Assembly: GCA_003640385.1 (NCBI GenBank)
Contig: RCAB01000683.1
Location: 1 to 26,659, forward strand
Direction: 5' to 3'
DNA from: Setaria digitata
Lineage: Eukaryota > Nematoda > Chromadorea > Rhabditida > Setariidae
Length of the DNA stretch: 26,659 nucleotides
Under the pieces are notes generated by a model that was not told where the DNA came from, ran no database searches, and saw nothing but the letters and a program-made list of their open reading frames with translations. Both the position numbers and the translations under genes were made by a program. This document shows positions 10,225 through 23,265 of the stretch, piece by piece (position 1 is the stretch's first letter; each line of letters opens with the position of its first letter).

Positions 10225-13200
10225 TCATAGAAGTCCCTGTCTTTTAAGATCCTCGAATGTTCTCTTATTTACGACATTTCCCGCAGAATCTTCGAATTCT
10301 TCATCGTGTTCCGGGTTCCACTTCAAAGACTCTTTCTGTCGTCTTATTTTTCCCCAAAGTTCGACAGCATCCGATATTTTTGTAATGTTAGCAAAATGTG
10401 CCGTATTCGGGATCCCAAGGCAGCGCATACCATGCGAATGACGCCATTCCTGAATTAAGAAAAACTCAAGAAGTAGCTGAGTATTCAAATTTCCAAGTCT
10501 AGAAAAACCGTACGAGAATCTCCGTAATGCTGATAATTGGGTAATCAACCATATAATCTCTAAACATTTGAAATATGTTAGTGTTTTGACCGTGTTTGAA
10601 TCAATTTCCATCTCAAAAAACAGTCCAACTGTAAATGCAAAGGAATTATTGACAGTTACTACGCGGTTGGCAACTGAGCATTAAAAACTACTACAGAATT
10701 AAAACCTCCACATATAAATTTCACATACATTAAAATGTCGCTGGAATGCCTTCGGTCCTTTATAAACTTGGTTACCGCAAATTTCACATGGAAAAGATAT
10801 ATTGAGACCGTGCAATTTGTATAGCCAATATGGGATAGGTTTACCATCCCATCCCAGAGGTAAATTTTTAGGATTATACGGAATGCTATCGTCATCATCA
10901 TCATCATCCGACATATCATTTATATCTTCCTCCTCCTCCATATTATCACCAATGCCTCTTGCTTGTTTTCTTTCAACATTTTCCTTGGTAGCTTCCCTTT
11001 CATCACCTAGCAGTGATGATAATCTGAAAATGTTTGCAATTCTAAATTTAAGGAAACAAATTAGACCTGCTGATAATATGAATTGAAGTATGACAGGATC
11101 TTCAAAAATAGTGCCTAAATGAAGAATTCCAAGCCCGTATTTTAGTTTCATCCTTTTCCCATAGTATTTGAGGCTTTCAACTCTCAATTAGTTGCTATTC
11201 TGAATTCCACTCAGCACTTTAAGTTATTTCACTGATATCAGAAAGGAAACTCAAAAGTTTTACTTCCTGGCTTGTTCTGGACGAAACTGAGAATACATCG
11301 ACTTTCACTCATAAGAAGATAAATGGTTTTAACACAACATATTTTGCTTTCAAGAGACTGGCGATGCTTACTTGACAAGTACTTTACCAGCATATAAAAG
11401 TAAAAATTGATAAAGTTATTTGATCAAAGCTGCAGTAACTAACACCATGTAAATATAAAATAAGCTGAGATGAATAAATTTACTATTGATTATATATGTC
11501 CTTCATCTATTACTAGGCCGAACGATTCTGTAAAGAGCAGTAAACAAAGCACATTTGTGCAAATAAGTAATCAAATAAACGAATGAAAAAACTACCGCTG
11601 AATGTAGGCTTCCAGTCGTGCTGTTTGGTGTAATTTAAACTGTTCTTTCTGATCCGTATCATGGCGCTTTGCTAATGCTGTCTTTTCCATTTCACTTAGT
11701 TTATGTCCTTTCGTTGCAAATAATCGTTCAGCTCTTTCCTTTACCGTACTAGAAATGACTACGGCTTGAAAATTATTATAATATCAAATCAGTGTTTTAA
11801 CCAGTAAATTACTAGTTCACTAATCAATTTATTTCTGATTAACTTATTTCTAGATTAATTTAATAAATATACTTAAAAGGATTAATCCGATTAAATCCAA
11901 AACTACTAATGGAAAAAAAATAACACAATCCGTTCGTTTTTTTTTTTTTAATAAGCAAAACAAATTCAACGAACCCTCCACATTTTAACCCAAGCGCAAT
12001 AAGCGCAGATTTTAAACGATCGAGTCCAAGTGCTTCTAAATCAGTAGCTGTTTCGAATGACGAAAGATCAAGGTATGCACCAGAATGTGCTAATGCACTG
12101 TGTTGATCTCGACTCCAACCTGGTATTGTGCCTGAATGATAATTAACAATGCATTTTTACCATCATTTTTTAATTACTTGAATTTATAATTCCCTCAAAT
12201 TTTAAGCCAATTAACAAATAATTCAAGCATGAAATTCCTTATGTTTCCAATTCTGAAAAACAAAAAAGGTAACTAATCAAGGTTGATTAATTACCTTCTT
12301 TGATTAATTACTTACCCTCTTCCCATTTCTTATTAAATTCCGCGTCAACTTTCTCAAACTCCTCATTAACATCGAGCAAAGGCCGTGTCCTAGCGAGAAA
12401 AGTGATTAAATATTCTTTCAAAGCATTAAGATATTCACGATAGCTCCCAGTTTTTTTCGAACTCATTGGAATATCAGCAAAACGATCAAAGTTGCTTAAA
12501 AATGCCAGATAGTCCATTCTCTAAAAACATTAAAATAAATCAACAAAAAGTAATTAGTTGTTCATAAAAAGAGCAATTGAAATTTCCATCAACATTCTAA
12601 AATGTTGCTAACCGCGACCGCAGATCCACTGTATCAGTACAATTTCTAAACTACTTTTATGCCTCAAGCAAGAGTAAGTTTAATTTGATATATTATCACG
12701 AGATCGGAAGAAAACTGATGCTGGCAATCGCCGAAATATGGACGCACAAAATTATTTAAATTCACAAAAAAATATTTCTCTTCATAAAAGAAAGTAGAGA
12801 GAAAACATGCGGAAAAGTAATATCAAATACATACACTTAAACAGCTCATTTTAAATTTCGCTTTTCTAATATAATCTCGCACTTCATATTATACCTCCTA
12901 TTTCCGACAGTTTCAAACCTCATGAAAACAACAAAGCAGCTGTGAAGCAGTTAAGAAAAACGAAGTGTTCAAAAGTTTGGTTGTACAGGTGTTTACTGCA
13001 TCATTGGGATTTCAATTATAGTAATTCTCCTATTAGAATTATTCGTCTAGATAATGATAAAGTCAGGCATCAGAATATAGTTCCTTATGAACTTTATCAA
13101 GTCAATTCTATTCTAAAGACATTATTTCAACTAGCCGCTCCCGCATATCAATTAAAGTTCATTTGACTTTTTATCATGTTTTCAGGTTCGCTATGACCAT

Positions 13201-14861
13201 CCTAGATTACAGTTGAACCAGTTTTGTCAAATGAACAGAGCAGTTGTTGCCTATCACAATAACTCGACAAAAGCCCAGACTTAACTATTCATATGATGAA
13301 TCATGAAGAATCCCAAGGTTATGCAGGAAAGAAAATAAATGAGAGAATCTATGTTACAGCAAGAATTTTCAACAAGAAGCAGAAAATGGCAAACCTTCAC
13401 TCCTTTGATGTTGATATATTTGTCATAAAGAGTATGAACATCTAGAAATCTCCCATAGCCTTCTTCATCGGTAAATTCAACCAAATCTTTTTCAGCTAAT
13501 TCTATGTTTTCTATAGCTTCATTCATCTTTTGAAATTCCAAACTTAATGGTATGGCAATCTACAAAGTAATTTGTTTCGTGAAATGCTCCTTAGTAAACG
13601 AGCATGATTTCCATACACAGTTTACACGTGTTCCACATACTTCGAACTAAATTCCGAAGCAAAATAGCATTGATGGTCATGAAGTTAAAGATTACTTGAG
13701 CAATAAAGTAACAAAAAGATTAGCAAGGATAAGTAATATTAAGTACATTAATATTACACAATCTTTTAGAAATAGTAAGCTAAGAGACCTCATCTGGATT
13801 CCTTCTGTGCGCATCCTTCAAAGATTTCAGACGAGAGTAAAACTCTGCAAATTCATTTGGACCAGCAATAGCACGTAATTCTGACTTTCGTGACTTATCT
13901 TCATCCTCATATATCAGACGCAACTTCTTCGTAATTTCATGATGTCGCTGGAAAGAAGAATGGCGAACGGAAGTTAATAAAAAGTGACCCACTATTCATC
14001 GAAGAAAAAAAAAATACTAAAGAATAGAGAGTATACACTTAGTCAATCTTGAGCCAAAATAAAAAGTATAATAAGAATAGAAATGAAAAAAAAAAGCAAA
14101 GAGTATACGCATCATAAGATCTAAAAAACTGAAATACATAGTTGGGGTAAATGCACAAAATCTCCAAATCAAGTCTAACAAAAGCTAAAAAAATTTGTAT
14201 TTCTCCAGAATCTGAAACTATAAAATCGAAATTTTGGAACTTGCTTGGACTTTCAAACGGGTTCTAATTCTAAAAATTGTTGCAGTAGCATTCAAAAATG
14301 GTCATTCAGCCAGTTTAATGTGGCAAGCTACAAAATGTGCCTCTAAGTCAGCAAATCCACCAAACTTCCAAAATTTAATTAGAATAATCTACAATTTTTA
14401 TTGTTTTTACTTCCATTACTAAAAGAAACTCACATCAACAAGGCGTCGTACACGATGATCGCCATTTATTTTCTCTTTGTGCTGGAATTAAAATATTTTT
14501 CATCAAATTTAAACCGAAATATTTTGAAGCAAAGTAAGTAACAAATATCTTCAAGAAAGAAAAAAAAAAAAAAAAACAACTACCATTTAATTTATTTGGC
14601 CCAACTAAATCACTGACCAATTCAAAAATAACAGTTCAGTTCTTCATTCAATTAATTCAAAATAACAATTTAAGTTCTAAACATAATAAATCATTTACTA
14701 AAAGTAAATGATCATCCACTCATAGCTAAATTACGAAGCATACAGTATAAAAAATATAAACTAACAGATTTGCGTTCATGAAGATATTCTTTGGTCATAC
14801 TATCAATTAACCGATCCCGTTCCTCATGCAAACGTCGTTGAGTTTCCAAAATTGTTTCCAT
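10225..14861 (-). CDS. SF3A3: Splicing factor 3A subunit 3 (SF3a60/Prp9), complete, 9 exons
   Basis: SF3A3 is a subunit of the SF3a complex that joins the U2 snRNP and is needed for branch-site recognition and prespliceosome assembly in the nucleus. Exons on the minus strand: 14861-14766, 14481-14434, 13947-13789, 13559-13395, 12520-12316, 12131-11975, 11748-11596, 11023-10729, 10449-10225. They total 1503 bases, every junction keeps phase, and the 500-residue product matches the 501 of the human protein. Landmarks in order: N-terminal helix with [15 protein letters not shown] (about 6-20), [15 protein letters not shown] (about 72-86), [15 protein letters not shown] (about 122-136), a SAP-like segment [19 protein letters not shown] followed by [10 protein letters not shown] (about 258-292), an acidic Asp-rich stretch, then [20 protein letters not shown]. 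The matrin-type C2H2 zinc finger has Cys407, Cys410, His424 and His430, and the protein ends in [17 protein letters not shown]. The start ATG lies 9 bases after a TTTTTCAG acceptor. Confidence 0.97.
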
Positions 14862-14870
14862 AACTACGAG

Positions 14871-14872
14871 CT
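14871..14872 (-). promoter_or_regulatory. Probable trans-splice acceptor of SF3A3
   Basis: On the minus strand TATTTTTCAG ends 9 bases upstream of the SF3A3 ATG (14861). This is the near-consensus nematode acceptor, and with no visible 5' exon upstream it fits spliced-leader addition. Confidence 0.55.
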
Positions 14873-15530
14873 GAAAAATACTTCAATTATCCAACATTAT
14901 AAGCAGAAATTGGCGATTTCTTTGAAAACTTTCAAAAATGAATCTAAAATTTAAGTGGAAAAAAATGGATGTCCACAATTGAATAAGACCTAAAATTAGG
15001 CAAAGATTGGATTCAGACTAATTGTATTCATAAATTTTTAGATATAAATGAACACATCTAGCAAAATATCAAATAAGCTAATCTCTAATAATTTTACACA
15101 ATAAAAGGTCACAAAAAAAAAAAAATTAGCACAGGGAACCGAAATATGTCATTTATTTGTAACACAAACAAAAATCTGCCTTTTTTTTTTAATCAATGTT
15201 TACAACATATAACATCTTCCTTGTAATTAAAATCAACTTTAATCTTGTCACATAATTGATTAATTACAATTTCCTGCAACTTTATCAATGCAAATATCTT
15301 TTATCACTTCCTTAATCTCTACCCTTCTTTCATATCTTAACTCTCTTAATTTTTTTTTTTGAAAATTTCATATTTCTACAATAAAATATAAATAACCTCT
15401 GTATACATTTGCAAGTTTACAATATTATCTCACATTATCATGCCGTAATTATAAATTATCTTAATTATTATCACTCATTCTCACCTAGACCATTTCAGTT
15501 CCTAAATTAACAAAACTGAAACACCCAGAA
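14873..15530. other. AT-rich divergent intergenic region
   Basis: This stretch lies between the SF3A3 start (minus) and the GC-richer patch upstream of PLAA (plus). It holds A/T runs and no credible open frame or RNA gene, and presumably includes part of the SF3A3 promoter/outron. Confidence 0.5.
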
Positions 15531-15537
15531 GGAAAAC

Positions 15538-15644
15538 ACACACACACACCGGGAAACATTCCGAAGTGCGCGTGGGGTTGCCACCGCGAAACGCCGGAAC
15601 TACTGGTTCGGCCTGATTTCTTCTCCTGCAATTGATTGTTGCCG
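15538..15644 (+). promoter_or_regulatory. CpG-rich patch with splice donor: probable PLAA promoter / non-coding first exon
   Basis: A short CA repeat (15538-15549) is followed by a conspicuously GC- and CpG-richer block (about 15556-15612, with GTGCGCGTGGGG and CCGCGAAACGCCGG). It ends in a strong donor at 15645, GCCG followed by GTAAGT. No ATG occurs between the CA repeat and the donor, so it would be a 5' untranslated exon. The acceptor just before the PLAA start codon (16201-16202) is a suitable partner, giving an intron of about 560 bases. No TATA element was identified. Confidence 0.4.
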
Positions 15645-16200
15645 GTAAGTCACGGGTAGATTATATAAATTGTACTGTCTGCTTCGGTGGGGTAAGGTTT
15701 GCTGAGACTTAGTGGTTTATTTATTATCGGAGTTCAGTAAGCTTCTAGATTTAAAGATTTACCAGAAAGCTTAGTTAGTTTAGGTAATTCTATAGTTTAG
15801 AATGAACTCGCAAAATGCGGAGGAGCAAGCTTTCTAACACTTAACTAATTATCGGGATTCCTAAGTCTATTAATTGATCACTTCATTAAGTTTTCAATTT
15901 TACATTATGAAGCTATTCCGAAAGACGACTGGACTCATTATTTGACATTTCTAGACTGATTACTAAATATGACGTATTATTTGACTATTACTAGAACTTT
16001 TATTTGGCGAGATAATTATTATATTTGTTAGCCGATGACTTCGATATTTTTTTAAGTTTGATCATTAATTATTGATTTATTAATTTAACGAGTTAGACTT
16101 TCAAATTCATGAATCCATTAGATTTGATAGGCATCGATACAGTTTTTTTTTTTTTTTTTTGTTCGAAACAAATGTTTTTAAGATTTATGTGGAAAATTTT

Positions 16201-16202
16201 AG
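16201..16202 (+). promoter_or_regulatory. Splice acceptor 4 bases upstream of the PLAA ATG
   Basis: GGAAAATTTTAG ends at 16202 and the PLAA start codon follows at 16207. It can receive either a trans-spliced leader or the candidate 5' exon ending at 15644. The T run at 16143-16160 lies just upstream. Confidence 0.5.
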
Positions 16203-16206
16203 ATTA

Positions 16207-19200
16207 ATGGAAGTTTGTGAAGAAAGTGGCAAAGAATATGAATATAGTGTTACTATTCCAGCGCATCAATCCGATGTAAAATGTATTGTTGGAACTGATT
16301 TTGGACAAATTGTTTCCGGTAGTCGTGACGAATCCGTTAAAGTTTTCTCGGAAAGGTCCTGTTCATTCGGTTATTATAATATTCAACAAAGAGCAATAAA
16401 TTATTGGCTATGTAAAATGTTTTAGTAGGTAAATGTTTATAAATGAATTATTACATTTTGAATATATTATTAGAACACTTGTTAGACTAGTAGTTAAAAA
16501 GAATTTAGTAATCCAACATATAATACGTGAGTTTTTTCAAAGTATAATAAAGTAATAGTGAATATCTATTTAATAGTCACTTGTTAGGTACATGGTTAAA
16601 TAAGGAATAGCCAGAATTATAGTTCATTAATTGCAAAGTGTTCAGTAAATATATAAGTAATACCTCTCTTATGTAAATTACCGCAGGTATACGTTTAATA
16701 TTCAAAAACATAGAATTAAATGTTTCGCTTGACACTGAAGCACGTACCAGTGATCAACCAGCAAATAGATATGGATTTTGAAGTGTCTAAGGGACGTAAT
16801 TTGCACTGTATTTGTCCAAATATTTAAATGTCTACGTGTTCTACTAGTTAAATTGGTGAAAAGTTTAATAATAAAGCCTTGACTAAGGTAATAAGTGCAA
16901 GTGCGATATTAAGACTGATGATCAAAACCCTTTATAAAGGTTGTATAATTTAAATTTCCTTTTTTTTTTTTTTATTCTGCTTTCATTCTTCACATATTAT
17001 TTAGTCATTTGATTTAAACGCAAAATCCAGTGTGTAAGGAGAAGAGGGAAAATAAAAATAGAAGAGGTTCATTGATATTGTGATATTCAGATTTATTCAA
17101 AATTACTGTTCTGTTTTTGAATTTGGCAAGATTTTGATCAGTTAAATGCTTTTAGGAATAACGGTTACGTGGAAGATATCTCATTTACAAATGTTGAAAG
17201 ATTAGCGATTAACGCAGTTGCTTTTCATTTGTGTCCAAAATATGGATGGTTAATTTTCGCGGGTCGTAAAGATGGCTCAATCGCCGTATATACATCGGAT
17301 AACGCTAAACCAATGCGCATATTACATGAGCATAAAATTAACGGTTTGTATTCTTTTCTTCTTTTTGACACTGTGCTTAGATATTGATGCTACTGAAATT
17401 TAAAATTAATTACATAGTAATGTTGAGGGAAAGGAGGAAATAGAATGGAGTTAGCAGTTTAAAAATAATTAAATATTCAAATTTATAGTTTGTACACTAC
17501 ATGTCGATGCTGGAAAAGGGAAATTAATGAGCGGCTCTTGGGATAATAATGCAATAATTTGGCCAATTCAGGAAATCGTTAGTGGTTCAGATTTCAATGT
17601 ATGTATTTTCACATATACTTGAATTATTTTTACCTAAATGGGTTTAATGTAATTCTTTTGAAAGTAATTTTTAGTTCCATGAATATTTTACATGCGATAT
17701 ATATCGTAAATATAATGGCAAATCCAACATACACATTTGAAGTTGAAGCGAGATTTGAAATATTCGGGATTTGTTATACTAAATCATTTATTAAAATCTT
17801 TAATTTTTTCTTCATTTTTTACAGGCATTATGTTTAGTAGGTCACAGATTGTCCGTTTGGGCGGTTGCCTCCATTCCTGAACGACCTGATTTTTATCTCA
17901 CTGGTTCAGCAGACTTAACAATTAAATTTTGGAAAGGTGACAATGAAGTGAACTCATTTTCTGGTTCGTTCAGATCTGCTGTAGTTTTTATGATTTATTA
18001 ATTTTTAATTTGGGATAGCTAATCTACGAATGTACGTGAAGAGAACTGCATACTTTTAATAGGTGGTGAAAGTGCAGACAGTCCTGATCAATTTTATATT
18101 CAAAGCATTCCATTATAATTTTCCATATCTGTTACACTTTAAATTTAGACACAACAGTACTGAAAATATTTGCTGCATTTTGAAAATGGTTTGTTCGTTC
18201 AGGTCATGAAGACGTTGTGCGATCTATTGTAGTATTATCGAAGAACAGGTTTCTTTCGGCAGCGAATGATTTCACTGTTCGCTTGTGGGATATTGATGCT
18301 GGTGTTTGCCTTCAGAAGTATAATTCCATTGGTGGCGAATATATTTATAGGTACCTTGTGAAAATCATGTAAATTCATATTTTATATTTCCGCTTGTCAT
18401 CTACCATTACTGCAGGGGTACGTGACATGTGCAACCTAGAAAAACTCTATTAGTTTTGATTGAGTATTATGCCAGCTTAGCTACTTTCCGTGACGATGGT
18501 TTATTTGTCTAAATATAAATATTTTTTATTGTTACTGATTTCGGTTTTCATTCCGAATCGCAAAGAAATTTATGACATTTGTGTTTTAGTTTGGCACATG
18601 CTAACATAGCAGGACGTAATTTGGTAGCTAATTCTGGTGAAGGTGGTTTTCTGGAAATATGGGATATGAACGAAGATGGTTTGCTAACTCATAAACAGCT
18701 GATCAGGACCCCGGCACAAAGCCTTTGGAGTCTTATTTTCCTAAAAAATGGTGATATCGCTGTTGGTGCTGAGTAAGTTTACAATTTTTCGTTAATACGG
18801 ATAGTTTATCAGTATCGACAGAAACGTGAAATTAAATTAAATTTTTCTAAACAAAAGTTCGTTTCTTTAGTACATTATGACTATTAGCAATAAACCTATA
18901 ATCTGTTTATCAGTTTCAGTAAGGCAGTTGGGCATTTGAACAAGATCTTTTTTGAGATATGACGTTGTTCACATAGGAGACCAAAAAGTCTATGGAACAA
19001 TTTTCAGTGATGGCAGCATTTATATTTTTTCCACCGCTTCCAATAGGAAAGCAAGTGCTGATGCAATGGAATCGTTCAACTGTGCTGTTTCCAAAAAAAT
19101 TGCTGAAGTTGAAGCAGTCCTTACTGCTCAGGTTAATAAACCAACAATTTTAAATAAACTAACGGACATTATGTTAAGATATTATGGACTCTTTGTTCAT

Positions 19201-22200
19201 CAGAAAGCAAAAACATGTATCTACTTAAAATCTTGAAATATGTTTTACATTTGGCATGAATTTAGGGATACGTTATGCATCTTTTTTTTTTTGAATTTAA
19301 TTGGGCTTTCAGCAAAATGAAGTGGTGAAAGTAAAAGTTGCATTGGATGACGGTGAACCGCATATTGAATTACGGTATAAAAAAGGATCAGATCCATATG
19401 AAGCAGCGCAAACTTTTTTGATGGTCTGTCATTTTCTTCTTTTAATTTAATTGCAGTGTCTTATTTATGCAGTGCAATTTAGAATTCGAAGTTTTTACTA
19501 CTTTATTATTTTAGGAAAATAATTTACCAGCGTCATATCTGAACGAAGTTGCGGAATATATTATTGAGAATATACCGGAAGCACGTCAAGCTACAAATAA
19601 GAAAAACTTTGCTCAATCACAATCCATGCAAAAAGTTCGGGTGGATGGAAAGGTGAAGTTAAAGATTTTAATCATACGGGGAAAAAGATATACCACATTA
19701 TAGGTAGTTTAAAATACTTTGCCGAAATCATCAAGAATAGGAAATTTTCTTTTTATTTTTGAATTATTTAGTCTTCCCGAAGAAGAACTTGTGCTACCTC
19801 TGCTCCACTATCCTAAAGTTCTTTTTGCTGTCAGGAATGGGACTATGTGTTCGATGTAACTACTGAGGATGGACGAGTTTTAAAATTGCCATATAATGTA
19901 GGCGAAGATACCAGTTGGGCAGCGCAACGTTTTATTGAAAAACATAACCTTCCCATAAAGTTTTTGGAGAAAGTAAGTTAGCTTCAGCTTTCTTTTGCAA
20001 GTTTCATAAAAAAAACTTATTTCACTCTTAGTTTAACTTTGGAAGATTTAAATAGGGAAATAAAATTTTATTGGTTCCTGACTAAATTTGCTAAATTTCA
20101 GGTTTCTACACTTCTGCGCCTTCAAGTTCCTGGAGCCAGTAGTAGGGAATTGAGCAATTTCACCGATCCCTTCACAGGTTGGGATTGTTTTATATTTCTT
20201 GATATTTGATAATTGTTCTTCAGCGAGAGAGAGAGAGAGTTCATCTGTATACATAAAGATTTGAAATTTTTAAATAGTTAGTCTGAATTTTAGAAAGTCG
20301 TTATGTCCCTGGCGTAACAAAAAATAACCAGACTACAAATGGGGTAGGATTTGTAGCAGATCCTTTCACTGGTGGAAATGCGTACGTCTCAAATTCCGTC
20401 TCGACGATGTTCAGTACTCCTTCACCAGTCGGTGAGATTTCAGAATATATGAAACGTCCCATGTTAGTTTATGAGTACTAAATGAGTTTAGAAAGAAACA
20501 AAACCAGAAGGAATTGTGTGGAAGTACTATCCGTTTGTTGAACCATACTGTGATTATTGTAATTTTCACCACATTTACACCAGTTTCCAGAACATTTTTC
20601 ATTAGTTTCAGATAAAAAGCGGCCACGTAGTGAACTTGTTCCGCTATCCAATTTCTTCCAGTTTGGTATCGAACAGGCCTCTGCTAAGGCAATCACAAAA
20701 CTTAGAGAGTTAAACGAAACACAAAGTACATATAAATTGAATGAAGAACAGGTATTTTCTTCTTCTTCTTTATGGGTTTTTCTTATCTTTTTAGAAACTA
20801 GAAATACTATGGTGATGTCATTACAAAAATGATTTTTTCAAGTTTGAATCTTATTGTTGTACGTATGTTTTGTGAATGTATATTACAAATGTCTCAAAAA
20901 AAAAAAAAAAGATAGGATATTTACTGGTGGGGATAAATTTTAATTGGTTTGAAATGCATTTTAAAACTTATGTTCTTTCCAGTTGTGCGCTCTTGAAGAT
21001 ATCTTAAAAAGTTCAACCTATGATCCACGCGATGTTCATATTTCCGCAATTGATGCAGGCTTTGGATGGGATATGAGTCCGTAACTCATTGTTTTTATCG
21101 GTTTCAAAAAAACAAATTTTGTAAAAACTTGTAGATTGACCAACCACATTAACTGTTTTTTTTTACACAATTCATAGTCTGATTGTGAGATTAAAACATA
21201 TAACTCTCGCCTTTTTACTAAAAGAGTGTGCATAAATGTTTGTCATTTATAAAAATTAATTTCAGATGCAATCATTCCTGTTATGGATGTATTCCGATTG
21301 TCACTTTTGAATCGAACACTGAATAGATATTATTGTTCTTTAGATAAAGAAGGCGAAAAACCAGCCAGAGGCTTAGAAACGATGCAGCGACTGACTAATT
21401 TTTTAGTAAGTTTTCAAAATAAAAAAAAAAAAAAATTGCTGCGGAATCAAAAAAGGAATAAGCGAATAGTACCTAAAGTGATGAATATGGCACCTCATGG
21501 GCGCTGTTCTATATTAAAATTGTTTAATTTAGCTGTGGTAATTTTCCTGTTAAGTTTTAATTCCCCATATTTCAAGCTCATATTTCTCTTTCAGATGACA
21601 AGAAGTTCTCTAATTTTGACTTACAATTTCGTTTTGAAAATTGCAAGATTTCTTGTTTATAGATAAGTGCTAATTCTGATCCAATCCGTATTTTATCATG
21701 TCGAGCCATGGCCAATGCTGCAGTGCATCAGTGGGGTCGTGCAATGCTTATTTATGATGTTAATACAACGGTCAAGTACGTTGCAATGCAATTGAATAGC
21801 ACGAAGCATGCTTTACAAGTTTGTTTCTCAAAATTTTCATCCATTAAATTTTCGAGAAGTATCCAGTCTCCTCCTTTTTCTTTTTTTTTTTTTTTTTTTT
21901 TTTTCGATGGCTATTATGCCATAGGTTCAAAAGTTCTGAGAAAAAAGTTGCTTTTATGAAACGACTATTTTTAAGCTTGCCGCTGCAACAGCGCTGGCAA
22001 ATTGGTCGTTAATTTTGCTACGGCATACAGAATCTGGGAAGGTAGCTGAACTTGGTCCGCGAGAGGATGCCTTACGTGCTATTATTCAGGTATCCTATAC
22101 AAGATTTTTTTGAGTTCTATCTTGATTGCAATTTTCATATTTTACTATATCTATGGCGAATTTTCTTGTACAGAAGATAATAAGAATTGTTTTGGAGCAA

Positions 22201-22631
22201 AAAAATAAAAAATAAAATAAATAAAAAATAATAGAAAGAAGGGAAAGAAAATTTCTTTATCATGGGAAGGAAACACTTTACTATTCTTTTAATCAGTATT
22301 GTTTGATGTTGAACAGAGTCGAAAAAGAACTTACATTATTTAGGCCATCGAAAATGTCGTCAGTTTTGGCGATTTCAATCAGGCAGCTTTGATCCGTCTT
22401 CTTCAAGCAATAGTGACGTTGATGTGGGGCGATCTTGCTGTTATTCAGGTTGCTTTTATATCATTTTAAATTTTAAAACTTCAAACTAAACTAACTTGCT
22501 CTTGTAATCACTTTCAGCTGGCTAAAGAAAAAAATATCATTGGTATAGTAAATCGAGTCAAGGATGCAGTGATAGACGAATCTGGAAAGGCTATTGCAAG
22601 AGATATTACAGAAATGGCTTATTCATTATGA
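16207..22631 (+). CDS. PLAA: Phospholipase A2-activating protein (PLAA / UFD3 / DOA1), complete, 19 exons
   Basis: PLAA/Ufd3 is a ubiquitin-binding cofactor of the AAA ATPase Cdc48/p97, acting in ubiquitin homeostasis and protein/endolysosome quality control. Exons: 16207-16355, 17156-17343, 17489-17598, 17825-17963, 18203-18350, 18590-18772, 19008-19131, 19313-19423, 19515-19652, 19835-19972, 20102-20177, 20294-20431, 20612-20751, 20983-21076, 21266-21405, 21663-21818, 21976-22089, 22344-22448, 22518-22631. They total 2505 bases and every junction keeps phase, giving 834 residues (human about 795). An N-terminal WD40 propeller spans about 1-320: GKLMSGSWDNNAIIW, LTGSADLTIKFW, SGHEDVVRSIVVL, AANDFTVRLWD, FLEIWD, NGDIAVGADGSIYIF. 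A PFU domain follows (about 431-486, EWDYVFDVTTEDG, LKLPYNVGED). Two DPFTG linker repeats come next, then a C-terminal PUL/armadillo-like domain (about 560-834). A PFU-like stretch also precedes the PFU (about 348-407). The first donor (GTCCTG at 16356) is weak but the phase fits. Confidence 0.96.
20225..20239 (+). repeat. (GA)n microsatellite in PLAA intron 11
   Basis: Seven GA units lie within the intron between 20177 and 20294. It has no coding effect. Confidence 0.8.
21877..21904 (+). repeat. Long poly-T tract in PLAA intron 16
   Basis: A near-continuous T run of more than 20 bases lies between the exons ending at 21818 and starting at 21976. It is typical of the many T tracts in introns of this window. 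Confidence 0.8.
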
Positions 22632-23240
22632 AGTTGCGGTCCTTTATGAGAAGATATTTATGTATTTTGGCAATGAAGCTTATCTATATGTCGCGAGTAT
22701 ATAGCCAGTCACTCGTTATGATTATCATCATTGTTCCTGTCGTTCCGTTAACTAGTCAGTAGTTTACTATATCATATTTCGGGATTTTTTCATGGATGGA
22801 TTCTAGGAGAGATGCTATGATGGCCCATTACAAAAATATGCTCTCCTTTAACTAAAAGATTAATTTTATTCCCAGCAAATGATTTGACGATATTTCTGCC
22901 CTCTAATTTTTAGGTACCATTTAAAAAAGTTTGTGAACTTGATCATTACAATGTTTGTATTTTGTCCGCTGTTTGTTTTTCCCATCTCCTTGATTGTATT
23001 GCTACTCATAATTGTGTGAGCATATTTATCATGCGTAAATTACATTTTTCTCTTTCAAAAATTGAATCAAAACACTGGATCCAGTCATATCGGCAAGAGC
23101 CGTGTAAAATAATATAATAATATGAATATAATTCAGATAAAATACTACGATGGTATAGTATCTTGAATGTGAAAATGAATCAGCTGTACTATTTGCGACA
23201 TCCAAATGAATGGATGTTGAAATTGTCACTGTATTTCCAC
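22632..23240. other. PLAA 3' flank, no gene seen
   Basis: AT-rich sequence between the PLAA stop and the tRNA gene. I found no canonical AATAAA on the plus strand here; a GATAAA occurs near 23137. The minus-strand frame at 23029-23244 has no recognisable motif. Confidence 0.5.
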
Positions 23241-23242
23241 GC

Positions 23243-23246
23243 AAAA
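23243..23246 (-). terminator. Pol III TTTT terminator of tRNA-His
   Basis: AAAA on the plus strand gives TTTT on the minus strand about 20 bases past the mature tRNA 3' end. This is the expected RNA polymerase III stop signal. Confidence 0.6.
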
Positions 23247-23265
23247 TACCGGTTTAGTTAGACGC

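Noticed and set aside
10802..11086. Plus-strand frame rich in serine
   Set aside because: It is the antisense shadow of the Asp/Glu-rich exon of SF3A3.
23029..23244. Minus-strand frame of 71 codons beside the tRNA
   Set aside because: No recognisable domain, no splice-site series, and a composition like the flanking intergenic sequence.
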